64,000 nucleotides of DNA from CAXTKD01 sp964244885 (GTDB taxonomy: Bacteria; Pseudomonadota; Alphaproteobacteria; Sphingomonadales; Sphingomonadaceae). Position 1 is the stretch's first letter. Each line of letters starts with the position of its first letter. Made by a program: the position numbers and the translations under genes. The DNA lies in contig CAXTKD010000006.1 of assembly GCA_964244885.1 (NCBI GenBank), positions 1 through 64,000 of the forward strand. Reading direction: 5' to 3'. The notes beneath the pieces were generated by a model. It ran no database searches. It saw only the letters and a list, made by a program, of their open reading frames with translations, and had not been told where the DNA came from. Shown one piece after another: positions 10,253 to 18,388 of the stretch.

Positions 10253-10579
10253 CTATTTTGCGAGCCGTCGCCCTAAATCAGTGATTTCAACGCATTCCTC
10301 CGACGACCCGCTCGACATACTGACCAGATTGGCCTGTTGCAGCGTCTCGATCATGCGAACCGCGAGGCTTGGCGAGAGCGAGAGGTGGTCGATAAGCGAT
10401 CGCAGGGAAAGCGGCTTCTCCTCCGTCGTGAGAAGGCTCAGGATCCTGTCCTGGATCGGCGCATCCGTGGCGGAAGCGAGCGAGCCGGAAGGAGTTTCGC
10501 TTACGGATGTTAGAAAGGATCCGAAATAATCCTTGCTCGACACGGCTGGCATCGCGCTGCTCCTCTTGTGATCAGACAT
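10253..10579 (-). CDS. Winged-helix DNA-binding-like protein
   Basis: 108 residues from ATG 10579 (an in-frame GTG lies at 10585). The C-terminal 75 residues have the look of a winged helix: IQDRILSLLTTEEKPLSLRS, then LIDHLSLSPSLAVRMIETLQ as helix-turn-recognition helix, and a wing ending EITDLGRRLAK. The first 30 residues are low-complexity and Ser-rich. A perfect palindrome at 10579-10597 overlaps the start codon, which suggests autoregulation. It lies just upstream of the membrane-protein gene in the same direction. No specific family is recognised. Confidence 0.68.
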   Translation of the reverse strand: MSDHKRSSAMPAVSSKDYFGSFLTSVSETPSGSLASATDAPIQDRILSLLTTEEKPLSLRSLIDHLSLSPSLAVRMIETLQQANLVSMSSGSSEECVEITDLGRRLAK

Positions 10580-10597
10580 AGCCACTATCGGTGGCTA
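10579..10597. promoter_or_regulatory. Operator-like palindrome at the start of the winged-helix gene
   Basis: TAGCCAC-TATCG-GTGGCTA is a perfect 7-base inverted repeat with a 5-base spacer. It covers the start codon region of the gene at 10253-10579. It could be a binding site for the gene's own product or an RNA hairpin limiting translation. Confidence 0.5.
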
Positions 10598-10696
10598 CGC
10601 AAGGCTTGGACGCCGAGCGATAAGCGTCCCCGCGCCGCTTTGGCTGGTAACGCCCTTCGGCATCGCCTATAGACGCCCCGGGTCTGGGGTTTGCTT

Positions 10697-11068
10697 ATGT
10701 CTGAACTGCAAGGTGTCCGTGTGCTCGTCGTCGAAGACGAAGCGCTGATCGGGCTGGTTCTTGAGGACATATTGGACACGCTGGGCTGCGTCATCGCGGT
10801 CAACGCGGCGACTCTGGCGGAGGCCGTTCCGGTCGCCGACTCCGCCGCCTTCGATGTCGCCATCCTCGACGTCCACGTCTCGGGCGAGCCGGTGTTCCCG
10901 CTCGCCGATAAGATCGCCGCGCTCGGCAAGCCGATGGTGTTCGCGACCGGCGCCACCGCCGAGAGCCTGCCCGACCGTCACCGCGGCCGGCCGCTGCTCG
11001 AAAAGCCCTACACCTTCGCGATGGTCGAGGACGTGCTGCGCCGCGCGGTCGCCACCGCTGCCGCGTAG
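10697..11068 (+). CDS. Stand-alone response regulator receiver protein
   Basis: 123 residues from ATG 10697, a single receiver domain. The acidic pair is in VVEDEALIG, the phospho-acceptor aspartate in VAILDVHVSG near residue 55, the conserved Thr/Ser region in MVFATGATAE, and the lysine in LLEKPYTF near residue 107. No output domain follows. Such proteins relay phosphate or control partner proteins, and are frequent in sphingomonad stress pathways. It sits between the divergent winged-helix gene and recA, with no kinase beside it. Confidence 0.88.
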   Translation: MSELQGVRVLVVEDEALIGLVLEDILDTLGCVIAVNAATLAEAVPVADSAAFDVAILDVHVSGEPVFPLADKIAALGKPMVFATGATAESLPDRHRGRPLLEKPYTFAMVEDVLRRAVATAAA

Positions 11069-11097
11069 GCGCCTAGATTCGGGCCATTAAGTTTATT

Positions 11098-11112
11098 GTT
11101 CGCTGCTTGTTC
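11098..11112 (+). promoter_or_regulatory. LexA (SOS) box upstream of recA
   Basis: GTTCGCTGCTTGTTC fits the alphaproteobacterial LexA site GTTC-N7-GTTC exactly. It lies 84 bases before the recA start, a normal position for the operator. Damage-dependent derepression of recA is established for this class. Confidence 0.85.
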
Positions 11113-11195
11113 TTTTTCTTGCGGAACGAGAACAAATCGCATACATTCCTCTCGTTGCAGGCGTCTTCGCTAACCGCTACGAGAAGGTCTCCCTC

Positions 11196-12254
11196 ATGTC
11201 GGCATCCTTGAAATTGGTGGAATCGAACGTGGACAAGCAGAAGGCGCTCGACGCCGCTCTGGCGCAGATCGACCGCGCCTTCGGCAAGGGCTCGGTGATG
11301 AAGCTCGGCCAGCGCGACATGCTGGATATCGAGGCGATCGCAACCGGCTCGCTCGGCCTTGACATCGCGCTCGGCATCGGCGGCCTGCCCAAGGGCCGCG
11401 TCGTCGAGATCTACGGCCCCGAAAGCTCGGGCAAGACGACGCTGGCGCTCCACGTCATCGCGGAAGCGCAGAAGAACGGCGGCATGGCCGCCTTCGTCGA
11501 CGCCGAGCATGCGCTCGACCCGATCTACGCCAAGAAGCTCGGCGTCGACACCGCCGAGCTCATCGTCTCGCAGCCCGACACCGGCGAGCAGGCGCTCGAG
11601 ATCGTCGACACTCTTGTCCGCTCGAACGCCATCGACGTTCTGGTGGTCGATTCGGTCGCGGCGCTCGTGCCGCGCGCCGAGATCGAGGGGGAGATGGGCG
11701 ACAGCCACGTCGGCCTCCAGGCCCGCCTGATGTCGCAGTCGCTGCGCAAGCTCACCGGCTCGATCAGCCGCTCCAACTGCCTCGTCATCTTCATCAACCA
11801 GCTTCGGATGAAGATCGGCGTGATGTACGGCAACCCGGAGACGACGACGGGCGGCAACGCGCTGAAGTTCTACGCGAGTGTCCGCCTCGACATCCGCCGC
11901 ACCGGCCAGATCAAGGACCGCGACGAGGTCGTCGGCAACACGACGCGCGTCAAGGTCGTCAAGAACAAGGTCGCGCCGCCGTTCAAGCAGGTCGAGTTCG
12001 ACATCATGTACGGCGAGGGCATCTCGAAGACCGGCGAGATCCTCGATCTCGGCGTCAAGGCCGGGCTCGTCGAGAAGTCGGGCGCCTGGTTCAGCTACGA
12101 CAGCGTCCGCATCGGCCAGGGCCGCGAGAACGCCAAGGCGTTCCTCAAGGAGAACATGCCGCTCCGCGACAAGCTCGAAGCCGCGATCCGCGCCAACGCC
12201 GACGGTGTCGCCGAAGCGATGATGGCGCCGCCGGCCGACGAGGACGACGTTTAA
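11196..12254 (+). CDS. recA: Recombinase RecA
   Basis: 352 residues. The Walker A motif GPESSGKTT lies at residues 74-82, Walker B-like DVLVVDSVAAL follows, and the DNA-binding loop L2 region NQLRMKIGVMYGNPETTTGG is intact. RecA coats single-stranded DNA, exchanges strands and stimulates LexA self-cleavage. The N-terminus (MSASLKLVESNVDKQKALDA) is typical of sphingomonads. An SOS box precedes it. The next gene is separated by an inverted-repeat element, so recA is probably monocistronic. Confidence 0.98.
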   Translation: MSASLKLVESNVDKQKALDAALAQIDRAFGKGSVMKLGQRDMLDIEAIATGSLGLDIALGIGGLPKGRVVEIYGPESSGKTTLALHVIAEAQKNGGMAAFVDAEHALDPIYAKKLGVDTAELIVSQPDTGEQALEIVDTLVRSNAIDVLVVDSVAALVPRAEIEGEMGDSHVGLQARLMSQSLRKLTGSISRSNCLVIFINQLRMKIGVMYGNPETTTGGNALKFYASVRLDIRRTGQIKDRDEVVGNTTRVKVVKNKVAPPFKQVEFDIMYGEGISKTGEILDLGVKAGLVEKSGAWFSYDSVRIGQGRENAKAFLKENMPLRDKLEAAIRANADGVAEAMMAPPADEDDV

Positions 12255-12328
12255 GGTTTCGGAATGCACTAAAAAAGCCGCGTTTGCGTAACCTTCGTAA
12301 CCTTTCCGTTTCCCGCCGCTTTCCACCT

Positions 12329-12411
12329 CCGTTCGTGGTGAGCCTGTCGAACCACGTGGCCTGCTCCGCCGTCGGAGCGACTACGTCCTTCGACAGGCTC
12401 AGGACGAACGG
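12329..12411. repeat. Intergenic inverted repeat, 'CCGTTCGT...TGTCGAA' type
   Basis: CCGTTCGTGGTGAGCCTGTC and its reverse-complement-like arm GACAGGCTCAGGACGAACGG flank about 40 bases that hold a smaller GC-rich hairpin (GCTCCGCCGTCGGAGC). The same family occurs at 13107, 15927 and 43884, with a half copy at 22859. Confidence 0.85.
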
Positions 12412-12451
12412 TTAATCGTGTAGGAGGGCGAAACCGGAAGGCGAAGCGCGC

Positions 12452-13072
12452 ATGATCAAGGTCCACCACCTCAACAACTCGCGCTCGCAGCGCGTCCTCT
12501 GGCTGCTGGAGGAGATCGAGGCGCCCTACGAGGTCATCCGCTACCAGCGCGAGCCGAACATGCTCGCCCCGCCCGAGTTGAAGCGCATCCACCCGCTCGG
12601 CAAGTCGCCGGTGATCGACGACAACGGCTTCATCCTCCCGGAGACCGGGGCGATCGTCGAATATCTCGTCGACCGCTACGCCCCCGCGCTAATGCCCGAG
12701 CGCTTCTCGGAAGCCTATTACCGCTACCTCTACTGGCTCCACTACGCCGAAGGCTCGGCGATGCCGCCGCTGCTGATGAAGCTGGTCATCAACCGCATGG
12801 GCCTGCTCGGCCGCCCGGCGCGCCCGGCCATCGACCGCATGCTGAAAACCCATCTCGACTATCAGGAGGGCGAGCTCGCCAAGACCGAATGGTTCGCCGG
12901 CGACACGTTCACCGCCGCCGACATCATGATGAGCTTCCCCCTCGAAGCCGCCGCCAGCCGCGCCGGCCTCGACGAGAGCCGCCCGATGCTTTCCGCCTTC
13001 CTCAAGCGCATCCACGCCCGCCCCGCCTACCAGCGCGCGCTGGAGAAGGGCGGTCCCTACGCCTATGCTTAG
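12452..13072 (+). CDS. Glutathione S-transferase family protein
   Basis: 206 residues. The thioredoxin-like N-terminal domain (IKVHHLNNSRSQRVLWLLEE) carries the SRSQR stretch where the catalytic Ser/Tyr is expected. HPLGKSPVIDD supplies the conserved cis-proline, and ETGAIVEYLVDRY holds the glutathione-binding Glu-Thr/Ser pair. The C-terminal helical domain includes WFAGDTFTAADIMMSFPLEA, the N-capping box. It is cytosolic and probably conjugates or reduces electrophiles. It is flanked on both sides by copies of the same inverted repeat. Confidence 0.9.
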   Translation: MIKVHHLNNSRSQRVLWLLEEIEAPYEVIRYQREPNMLAPPELKRIHPLGKSPVIDDNGFILPETGAIVEYLVDRYAPALMPERFSEAYYRYLYWLHYAEGSAMPPLLMKLVINRMGLLGRPARPAIDRMLKTHLDYQEGELAKTEWFAGDTFTAADIMMSFPLEAAASRAGLDESRPMLSAFLKRIHARPAYQRALEKGGPYAYA

Positions 13073-13106
13073 GGCTGCGACCCGGATCGGGTCCGCACAC
13101 ACAAAC

Positions 13107-13189
13107 CCGTTCGTCCTGAGCTTGTCGAAGGATGTGGTCGCTCCGCCGTCGGAGCATGCCACATGGTTCGACAGGCTCACCACGAACGG
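13107..13189. repeat. Intergenic inverted repeat, 'CCGTTCGT...TGTCGAA' type
   Basis: Second copy of the element at 12329, in inverted relative orientation of the two arms (CCGTTCGTCCTGAGCTTGTC and GACAGGCTCACCACGAACGG). The central GCTCCGCCGTCGGAGC hairpin is shared with the first copy. Confidence 0.85.
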
Positions 13190-13244
13190 AACTTGGGCGC
13201 AGCGCGGCCTTCCCACTGCGCCCCTCGTCGCCTAAATCCCCCCC

Positions 13245-15908
13245 ATGACCGCGACCAACGACATCCGCCGCTCGTTCCTCGAACATTTCGGGAAGGCCGG
13301 GCACCAGATCGTGCCGTCGGCGCCGCTGGTGCCGCAGAACGACCCGACTTTGATGTTCGTCAACGCCGGCATGGTGCCGTTCAAGAACGTCTTCACCGGC
13401 CTCGAGACGCGCCCTTACACCACCGCGACGAGCAGCCAGAAGTGCGTCCGCGCCGGCGGCAAGCACAACGATCTCGACAACGTCGGCTACACCGCGCGCC
13501 ACCACACCTTCTTCGAGATGCTCGGCAACTTCTCGTTCGGGCAGTATTTCAAGGACCAGGCGATCACCCACGCCTGGACGCTGCTGACCCGCGAATGGGG
13601 TCTGCCCGCCGACCGCCTGACCGTCACCGTCTACCACACCGACGACGAAGCGTTCGATCTCTGGAAGAAGATCGCCGGCCTGCCCGACGAGCGCATCATC
13701 CGCATCCCCACGAGTGATAACTTCTGGTCGATGGGGGACACGGGTCCCTGCGGACCGTGTTCCGAGATTTTCTATGACCACGGTTCGCACATTCCCGGAG
13801 GCCCGCCAGGGTCTCCGAACGAAGACGGCGACCGCTTCGTCGAGATCTGGAACCTCGTCTTCATGCAGTACGAGCAGGTCGACGCCGACACCCGGCTCAG
13901 CTTGCCCAAGCCGTCGATCGACACCGGCATGGGGCTGGAGCGCATCGCCGCCGTCCTCCAGGGCGTCACCGACAATTACGACACCGATACCTTCAAGGCG
14001 CTGATCGCCGCGAGCGGAGAGCTGACCTCGACCGACATCGCAGGCAGCTGGAAGGCCTCGCACCGCATCATCGCCGACCACCTCCGCGCCTCGGGCTTTC
14101 TCGTCGCAGACGGCGTGCTGCCGGCGAACGAGGGCAGGGGCTATGTCCTTCGCCGCATCATGCGCCGCGCCATGCGCCACGCGCATCTTCTGGGCGCGGC
14201 CGAGCCGCTGATGCATCGCCTCGTGCCGTCGCTCGTCGGCCAGATGGGCGCCGCCTTCCCCGAGCTCGTCCGCGCGCAGCCGCTGATCGAGGAGACGCTG
14301 AAGCTCGAGGAGACGCGCTTCCGCCAGACGCTCGCCAATGGCCTGCGCCTCCTCGACGAGGCGACCGCCACCATGAAGCCCGGCGACACGCTCGCCGGGG
14401 CGACAGCCTTCAAGCTCTACGACACCTTCGGCTTCCCCTACGACCTCACCGAGGACGCGCTCCGCGCCCAGTCGCTCGGCGTCGATCGCGCCGGCTTCGA
14501 CACCGCAATGGCCGAGCAGAAGCGCGCCGCCCGCGCCGCCTGGACTGGCTCGGGCCAGAAGGGCGACGCCTCGCTTTGGTTCGACATCGCCGAGCAGCAC
14601 GGCGCCACCGAGTTCGTCGGCTATACCGGCCATGACGCAGAGGGCGTCGTCGTCGCACTGGTCAAGGACGGCGCGCGCGTCGATCATGCCGCGACCGGCG
14701 ACACCGTCTCGATCGTCACCAACCAGACGCCGTTCTACGCCGAATCGGGCGGCCAGATGGGCGACGCCGGCACGATCTTCACCGATGCCGGCCTGAAGGC
14801 GGCGGTCAGCGACACCTCGAAGCCGCTCGGCAAGCTCCATGTCCACCATGCGCTGATCGCCAGCGGCTCGGTCGCGGTCGGCGATCCGGTCAAGCTGTCG
14901 GTCGACGAGCCGCGCCGCCGCCAGGTCCGCGCCAACCATTCGGCGACCCATTTGCTGCACGCCGCGCTGCGCCGCCGTCTCGGCGCGCACGTCACGCAGA
15001 AGGGCAGCCTCGTCGCGCCCGACCGCCTGCGCTTCGACTTCAGCCACCAGAAGGCGCTGTCTCCGCAAGAGATCGCCGCGGTCGAGGCCGACGTCAACGC
15101 GCACATCCGCGACAACGAGAGCGTCACCACCCGCCTGATGACCCCCGACGACGCCATCGCCGCCGGCGCGATGGCGCTGTTCGGCGAGAAGTATGGCGAC
15201 GAGGTCCGCGTCCTCTCGATGGGCCGCGACACCGACCAGCATTTCTCCGTCGAGCTGTGCGGCGGCACCCATGTCGAGGCGCTCGGCGACATCGGCCTGT
15301 TCAAGATCATCGCCGAAAGCGCCGTCGCCTCGGGCGTCCGCCGCATCGAGGCCCTGACCGGGGAGGCGGCGCGCGCCTTCCTCACCGACCAGGAGGACCG
15401 CCTCAAGTCCGCCGCCGCCGCGCTCAAGGCGCGCCCCGACGAGGTTCCCGCCCGGGTCGCCGCGCTCATCGAGGACCGCCGCCGGCTGGAACGCGAGCTC
15501 GCCGACGCCAGGAAGGCGCTGGCGCTGGGCGGCTCCGGCCCGGCGAAGGCCGACGACGCGCCCGAGCAGGTCAACGGCACCGCCTTCATCGGCAAGGTCA
15601 TCGACGGCCTCGACGCCAAGAACCTCCGCGGCCTCGTCGACGACGCCAAGAAGCGCCTCGGCTCGGGCGTCGCGGTGCTCGTCGCGGTCAACGACGGCCG
15701 CGCTGCCGCGGCGGTCGGAGTCACCGACGACCTTCTCTCGCGGTACAGCGCTGTCGATCTTGTGAAGGCCGCGGTCGCGGCGCTTGGCGGGCAGGGCGGC
15801 GGCGGGCGGCCCGACATGGCGCAGGGTGGCGGGCCGGATGCGGCCAAGGCGGCGGCCGCTGTCGCGGCCGTGCGTTCGGCGCTCGAAGGCGTGGCGGCAG
15901 CGGCCTAA
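13245..15908 (+). CDS. alaS: Alanine--tRNA ligase
   Basis: 887 residues, the normal length. The class II catalytic core opens with DIRRSFLEHFGKAGH. The conserved CVRAGGKHNDLDNVG and RHHTFFEMLGNFSFG follow. The editing domain has the zinc motif NHSATHLLHAAL with the later CGGTHVEALGDIG, and the C-terminal DHHA1-like glycine-rich tail ends GGGRPDMAQGGGPD. It charges tRNA-Ala and clears Ser/Gly mischarging. The gene stands alone between two inverted-repeat elements. Confidence 0.97.
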   Translation: MTATNDIRRSFLEHFGKAGHQIVPSAPLVPQNDPTLMFVNAGMVPFKNVFTGLETRPYTTATSSQKCVRAGGKHNDLDNVGYTARHHTFFEMLGNFSFGQYFKDQAITHAWTLLTREWGLPADRLTVTVYHTDDEAFDLWKKIAGLPDERIIRIPTSDNFWSMGDTGPCGPCSEIFYDHGSHIPGGPPGSPNEDGDRFVEIWNLVFMQYEQVDADTRLSLPKPSIDTGMGLERIAAVLQGVTDNYDTDTFKALIAASGELTSTDIAGSWKASHRIIADHLRASGFLVADGVLPANEGRGYVLRRIMRRAMRHAHLLGAAEPLMHRLVPSLVGQMGAAFPELVRAQPLIEETLKLEETRFRQTLANGLRLLDEATATMKPGDTLAGATAFKLYDTFGFPYDLTEDALRAQSLGVDRAGFDTAMAEQKRAARAAWTGSGQKGDASLWFDIAEQHGATEFVGYTGHDAEGVVVALVKDGARVDHAATGDTVSIVTNQTPFYAESGGQMGDAGTIFTDAGLKAAVSDTSKPLGKLHVHHALIASGSVAVGDPVKLSVDEPRRRQVRANHSATHLLHAALRRRLGAHVTQKGSLVAPDRLRFDFSHQKALSPQEIAAVEADVNAHIRDNESVTTRLMTPDDAIAAGAMALFGEKYGDEVRVLSMGRDTDQHFSVELCGGTHVEALGDIGLFKIIAESAVASGVRRIEALTGEAARAFLTDQEDRLKSAAAALKARPDEVPARVAALIEDRRRLERELADARKALALGGSGPAKADDAPEQVNGTAFIGKVIDGLDAKNLRGLVDDAKKRLGSGVAVLVAVNDGRAAAAVGVTDDLLSRYSAVDLVKAAVAALGGQGGGGRPDMAQGGGPDAAKAAAAVAAVRSALEGVAAAA

Positions 15909-15926
15909 CGCCACGCACAGACCTCA

Positions 15927-16006
15927 CCGTTCGTCCTGAGCCTGTCGAAGGACGTGGTTGCTCGGCCTGCGCGACCCACGTGGTTCGACAAGCTCACCAC
16001 GAACGG
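15927..16006. repeat. Intergenic inverted repeat, 'CCGTTCGT...TGTCGAA' type
   Basis: Third copy of the family, between the convergent alaS and antiporter genes. Outer arms are CCGTTCGTCCTGAGCCTGTC and ACAAGCTCACCACGAACGG. The centre differs from the other copies. Confidence 0.85.
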
Positions 16007-16044
16007 AGGTTGGTGTGGCAGCGAGGCGGGCGTGGCAAGAATGG

Positions 16045-17835
16045 TCAGGCATCCCGCATCCGCCGCCGTCCAAGCCGCGGCAGCACCCTCAGGCCCGGCA
16101 CCTCGGCCTGGATGCGCTCGCGGAGGGCCGCCCGCTTTTCGTGGATCGAGGCGATGACCGGGCCCATCGGGATGCCGATGTCGACCAGGACGGCTTCGGA
16201 GAGCTGGAGGCTCGCTTCGATCGTCTCGGGTACGGCGTCGCTGACGCCGAGGCGGTAGAGCTGGGCGGCGTGGCGGGCGTCCCTTGCGCGCGCGACGATC
16301 TGGAGGTCGGGGTGCTCGGCGCGCGCGGCTTGCACCACCCGGGCGACGGTCTTGGGGTCGTCGATGGTCAGCACCAGCGCGCGGGCCTTGCCGAGCTCGA
16401 GGCCGTGGAGGAGATCGACGCTTGCGGCGTCGCCGTAATAGACCGGGCGCCCGGCGTCGCGGTGCTTGGCGACCGAATCGGGGTCGGTGTCGATCGCGAC
16501 GTAGGGCACTCGGTGGGCGTCCAGCATGTCGGCGACCACCAGCCCCACGCGGCCGAAGCCGATGACGACGACGCGCACCGCCTCGCCCGCCTCGGGCACC
16601 GCCTCGGCGCTCATCTGCCCGGCGCGGCGGGTGCGGGCGTCGAGCAGCTTGCCGAGCCACGACAGGAGCGGGATCGCGGTCATCGCGAGCGCGGTGACGA
16701 TCGTCGCGGTGTCAAGCGCGTCGCGGCTCGCGAGGCCCGCGGCGCCGACCGCCGCCAGCACGATGAAGCTCATCTCGCCGCTCGGGCCGAGCAGCAGCCC
16801 GGTGCGCGCCCAGCCGGGCTTGCCGCCGGTGAACCAGCGGATCGCGGGCGCGGTCACCAGCGCCTTGGCGAGCACGACCGCGACGACGAGCGCGGCGATC
16901 AGCAGCGGCGCCTCGGTGATTCGGCCGAGGTCGAGCGCCATGCCGGTTGAGATCAGGAACACGCCGAGCAGCAGCCCCTTGAACGGCTCGACCGTCACCT
17001 CGACCTGGCGGCGGTATTCGGTGTCGGCGATCAGCAGCCCGGCGAGCAGCGCGCCGACGACGAGCGACAGCCCGGCCAGCGCGGTGATCGCGCTCGCGGC
17101 GAGGACGATCAGCAGCGACACCGCCATGAACATTTCGGGGGACTTGGTCCGCGCCGCGGCGCGGAGCGCCGGGCGGAGCAGGAAGCGGCCTGCCAGCACG
17201 AGCGCGCCAATCGCGCCGATGCCCTTCGCTGCCGCGATTCCGGCGGTCGCGGGGGTGAGTTCGACGTCCGACGTCACGGCGGAAAGGATGAACAGAGCGG
17301 GGATCAGCGCCAGGTCCTGAAACAGCAGGATGGCGAAGCTGGCGCGCCCGGCGCCGCGCGACAGCGCGCCCTCGGCGCTCAGCATCGGCAGGACGATCGC
17401 GGTGGACGACAGCGCCAGCGCGAAGCCGAGCGCGAGCGCGGCGAGCGGCGGCTGACCGATGGCGTAGAGGCCGATGCCGAGCACCGCGGTGGCCGCCGCG
17501 ACCTGCAGCCCGCCCAATCCGAACACCAGCCGCCGCATCGTCTTCAGCCGCTCGAACGACAGCTCCAGCCCGATCATGAACATCAGCAGCACGATGCCGA
17601 CCTCGGCCGCCTGCGCCACCACCCCGCGGTTGGTGATCGTCACGGCGTTCAGCCACGGATAGGCCTCGACATAGGCGCCGAGGCCGAACGGCCCGACCAG
17701 CATCCCCACAAGGATAAACCCAACGACCGGGCTCAGCTTCAGCGAGTGGAACGCCGGGATGACGACGCCCGCAGCACCGAGGATGACGAGAACGTCGCTG
17801 AAACCGTGGGATTCGACTTGGAGGGCCATGGCCAT
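16045..17835 (-). CDS. Monovalent cation:proton antiporter-2 (KefB/KefC-like)
   Basis: 596 residues. About 12 hydrophobic helices fill residues 1-390 (CPA2 Na+/H+ exchanger domain, with LGFALALSSTAIVLPML and SFAILLFQDLALIPALF). A cytoplasmic TrkA-N/RCK Rossmann domain follows, starting at VVVIGFGRVGLVVADML with VAIDTDPDSV after it. This is the Kef-type potassium efflux layout, gated by nucleotide or glutathione-like ligands in characterised relatives. No KefF/KefG partner gene is adjacent. It probably serves in pH or potassium homeostasis at the inner membrane. Confidence 0.88.
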   Translation of the reverse strand: MAMALQVESHGFSDVLVILGAAGVVIPAFHSLKLSPVVGFILVGMLVGPFGLGAYVEAYPWLNAVTITNRGVVAQAAEVGIVLLMFMIGLELSFERLKTMRRLVFGLGGLQVAAATAVLGIGLYAIGQPPLAALALGFALALSSTAIVLPMLSAEGALSRGAGRASFAILLFQDLALIPALFILSAVTSDVELTPATAGIAAAKGIGAIGALVLAGRFLLRPALRAAARTKSPEMFMAVSLLIVLAASAITALAGLSLVVGALLAGLLIADTEYRRQVEVTVEPFKGLLLGVFLISTGMALDLGRITEAPLLIAALVVAVVLAKALVTAPAIRWFTGGKPGWARTGLLLGPSGEMSFIVLAAVGAAGLASRDALDTATIVTALAMTAIPLLSWLGKLLDARTRRAGQMSAEAVPEAGEAVRVVVIGFGRVGLVVADMLDAHRVPYVAIDTDPDSVAKHRDAGRPVYYGDAASVDLLHGLELGKARALVLTIDDPKTVARVVQAARAEHPDLQIVARARDARHAAQLYRLGVSDAVPETIEASLQLSEAVLVDIGIPMGPVIASIHEKRAALRERIQAEVPGLRVLPRLGRRRMRDA

Positions 17836-17909
17836 ACCTTGGCACAGAAGCGGCGAGGAGGTGGAGGCGAAGTTGAGAACGGCAGAGGCGAAACCCGCCT
17901 AAATTTTCA

Positions 17910-18347
17910 TCAATTCTTGTCTCCGAACCGGTCGAGAGACTTCAGGCGCGCCGCGAGGCGGCGATAATCCGGGCGGCGGCGGACGCCGACCAGCTTGCCC
18001 ATGCGGAAGATCGGCTCGATGCGATCGGGCAGGATCTCATGCGGGAAGGGCGCGGGCGGCGGCGCCCCGGCAAGCGTCGCCTGCGGCAGCGGCAGCGCCA
18101 GAATACGGTCCCACGTCTCGGCGAACTTCCACCCGTCGGGCCGCGCGCGGAGCGCATAGACGCTGGAGATCGACTTGCCGACCGCAGCCGCCGACCGCGT
18201 GACGGAGCGCGTCACGCTCAGCGTCTCCAGGAAGGTCAGCTGCCGATAGGCGGTCCAGCCGTCATGGCGCTGCGCGACGTAGGGCGTCGGGTGGGTTGAC
18301 GGGAAGGGCGGGGGTGTCGCGTGGCGCGACTCGGGATGGTTGCTCAT
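17910..18347 (-). CDS. Small helix-turn-helix-like protein with an SOS-like box at its promoter
   Basis: 145 residues from ATG 18347 (in-frame starts further upstream would run through the SOS-like box). After a Pro-rich N-terminus comes QLTFLETLSVTRSVTRSAAA followed by VGKSISSVYALRARP and KFAETWDRIL. This pattern resembles the terminase-small-subunit-like HTH proteins common in sphingomonads (AA-x-GIS-x-x-S-x-YxLRxRP...F-x-x-x-WD). The C-terminal part is basic (RRRPDYRRLAARLKSLDR). A GTTC-N7-GTTC site lies 10 bases before the start. Function unknown; DNA binding is inferred. Confidence 0.72.
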   Translation of the reverse strand: MSNHPESRHATPPPFPSTHPTPYVAQRHDGWTAYRQLTFLETLSVTRSVTRSAAAVGKSISSVYALRARPDGWKFAETWDRILALPLPQATLAGAPPPAPFPHEILPDRIEPIFRMGKLVGVRRRPDYRRLAARLKSLDRFGDKN

Positions 18348-18356
18348 ACATATATG

Positions 18357-18371
18357 GAACATAAAGCGAAC
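18357..18371 (-). promoter_or_regulatory. Candidate LexA (SOS) box
   Basis: On the minus strand this reads GTTCGCTTTATGTTC, a perfect GTTC-N7-GTTC site sharing the GTTCGCT start with the recA box. It lies 10 bases upstream of the start of the gene at 17910-18347, where bound LexA would block transcription. About one chance match per window of this size is expected, so its position is the main support. Confidence 0.55.
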
Positions 18372-18388
18372 AAATAGGACAGAGGAAA

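Noticed and set aside
13002..15914. A 970-codon open frame opposite alaS
   Set aside because: Antisense of a well-conserved gene; composition is Arg/Ala/Gly-rich without any domain.
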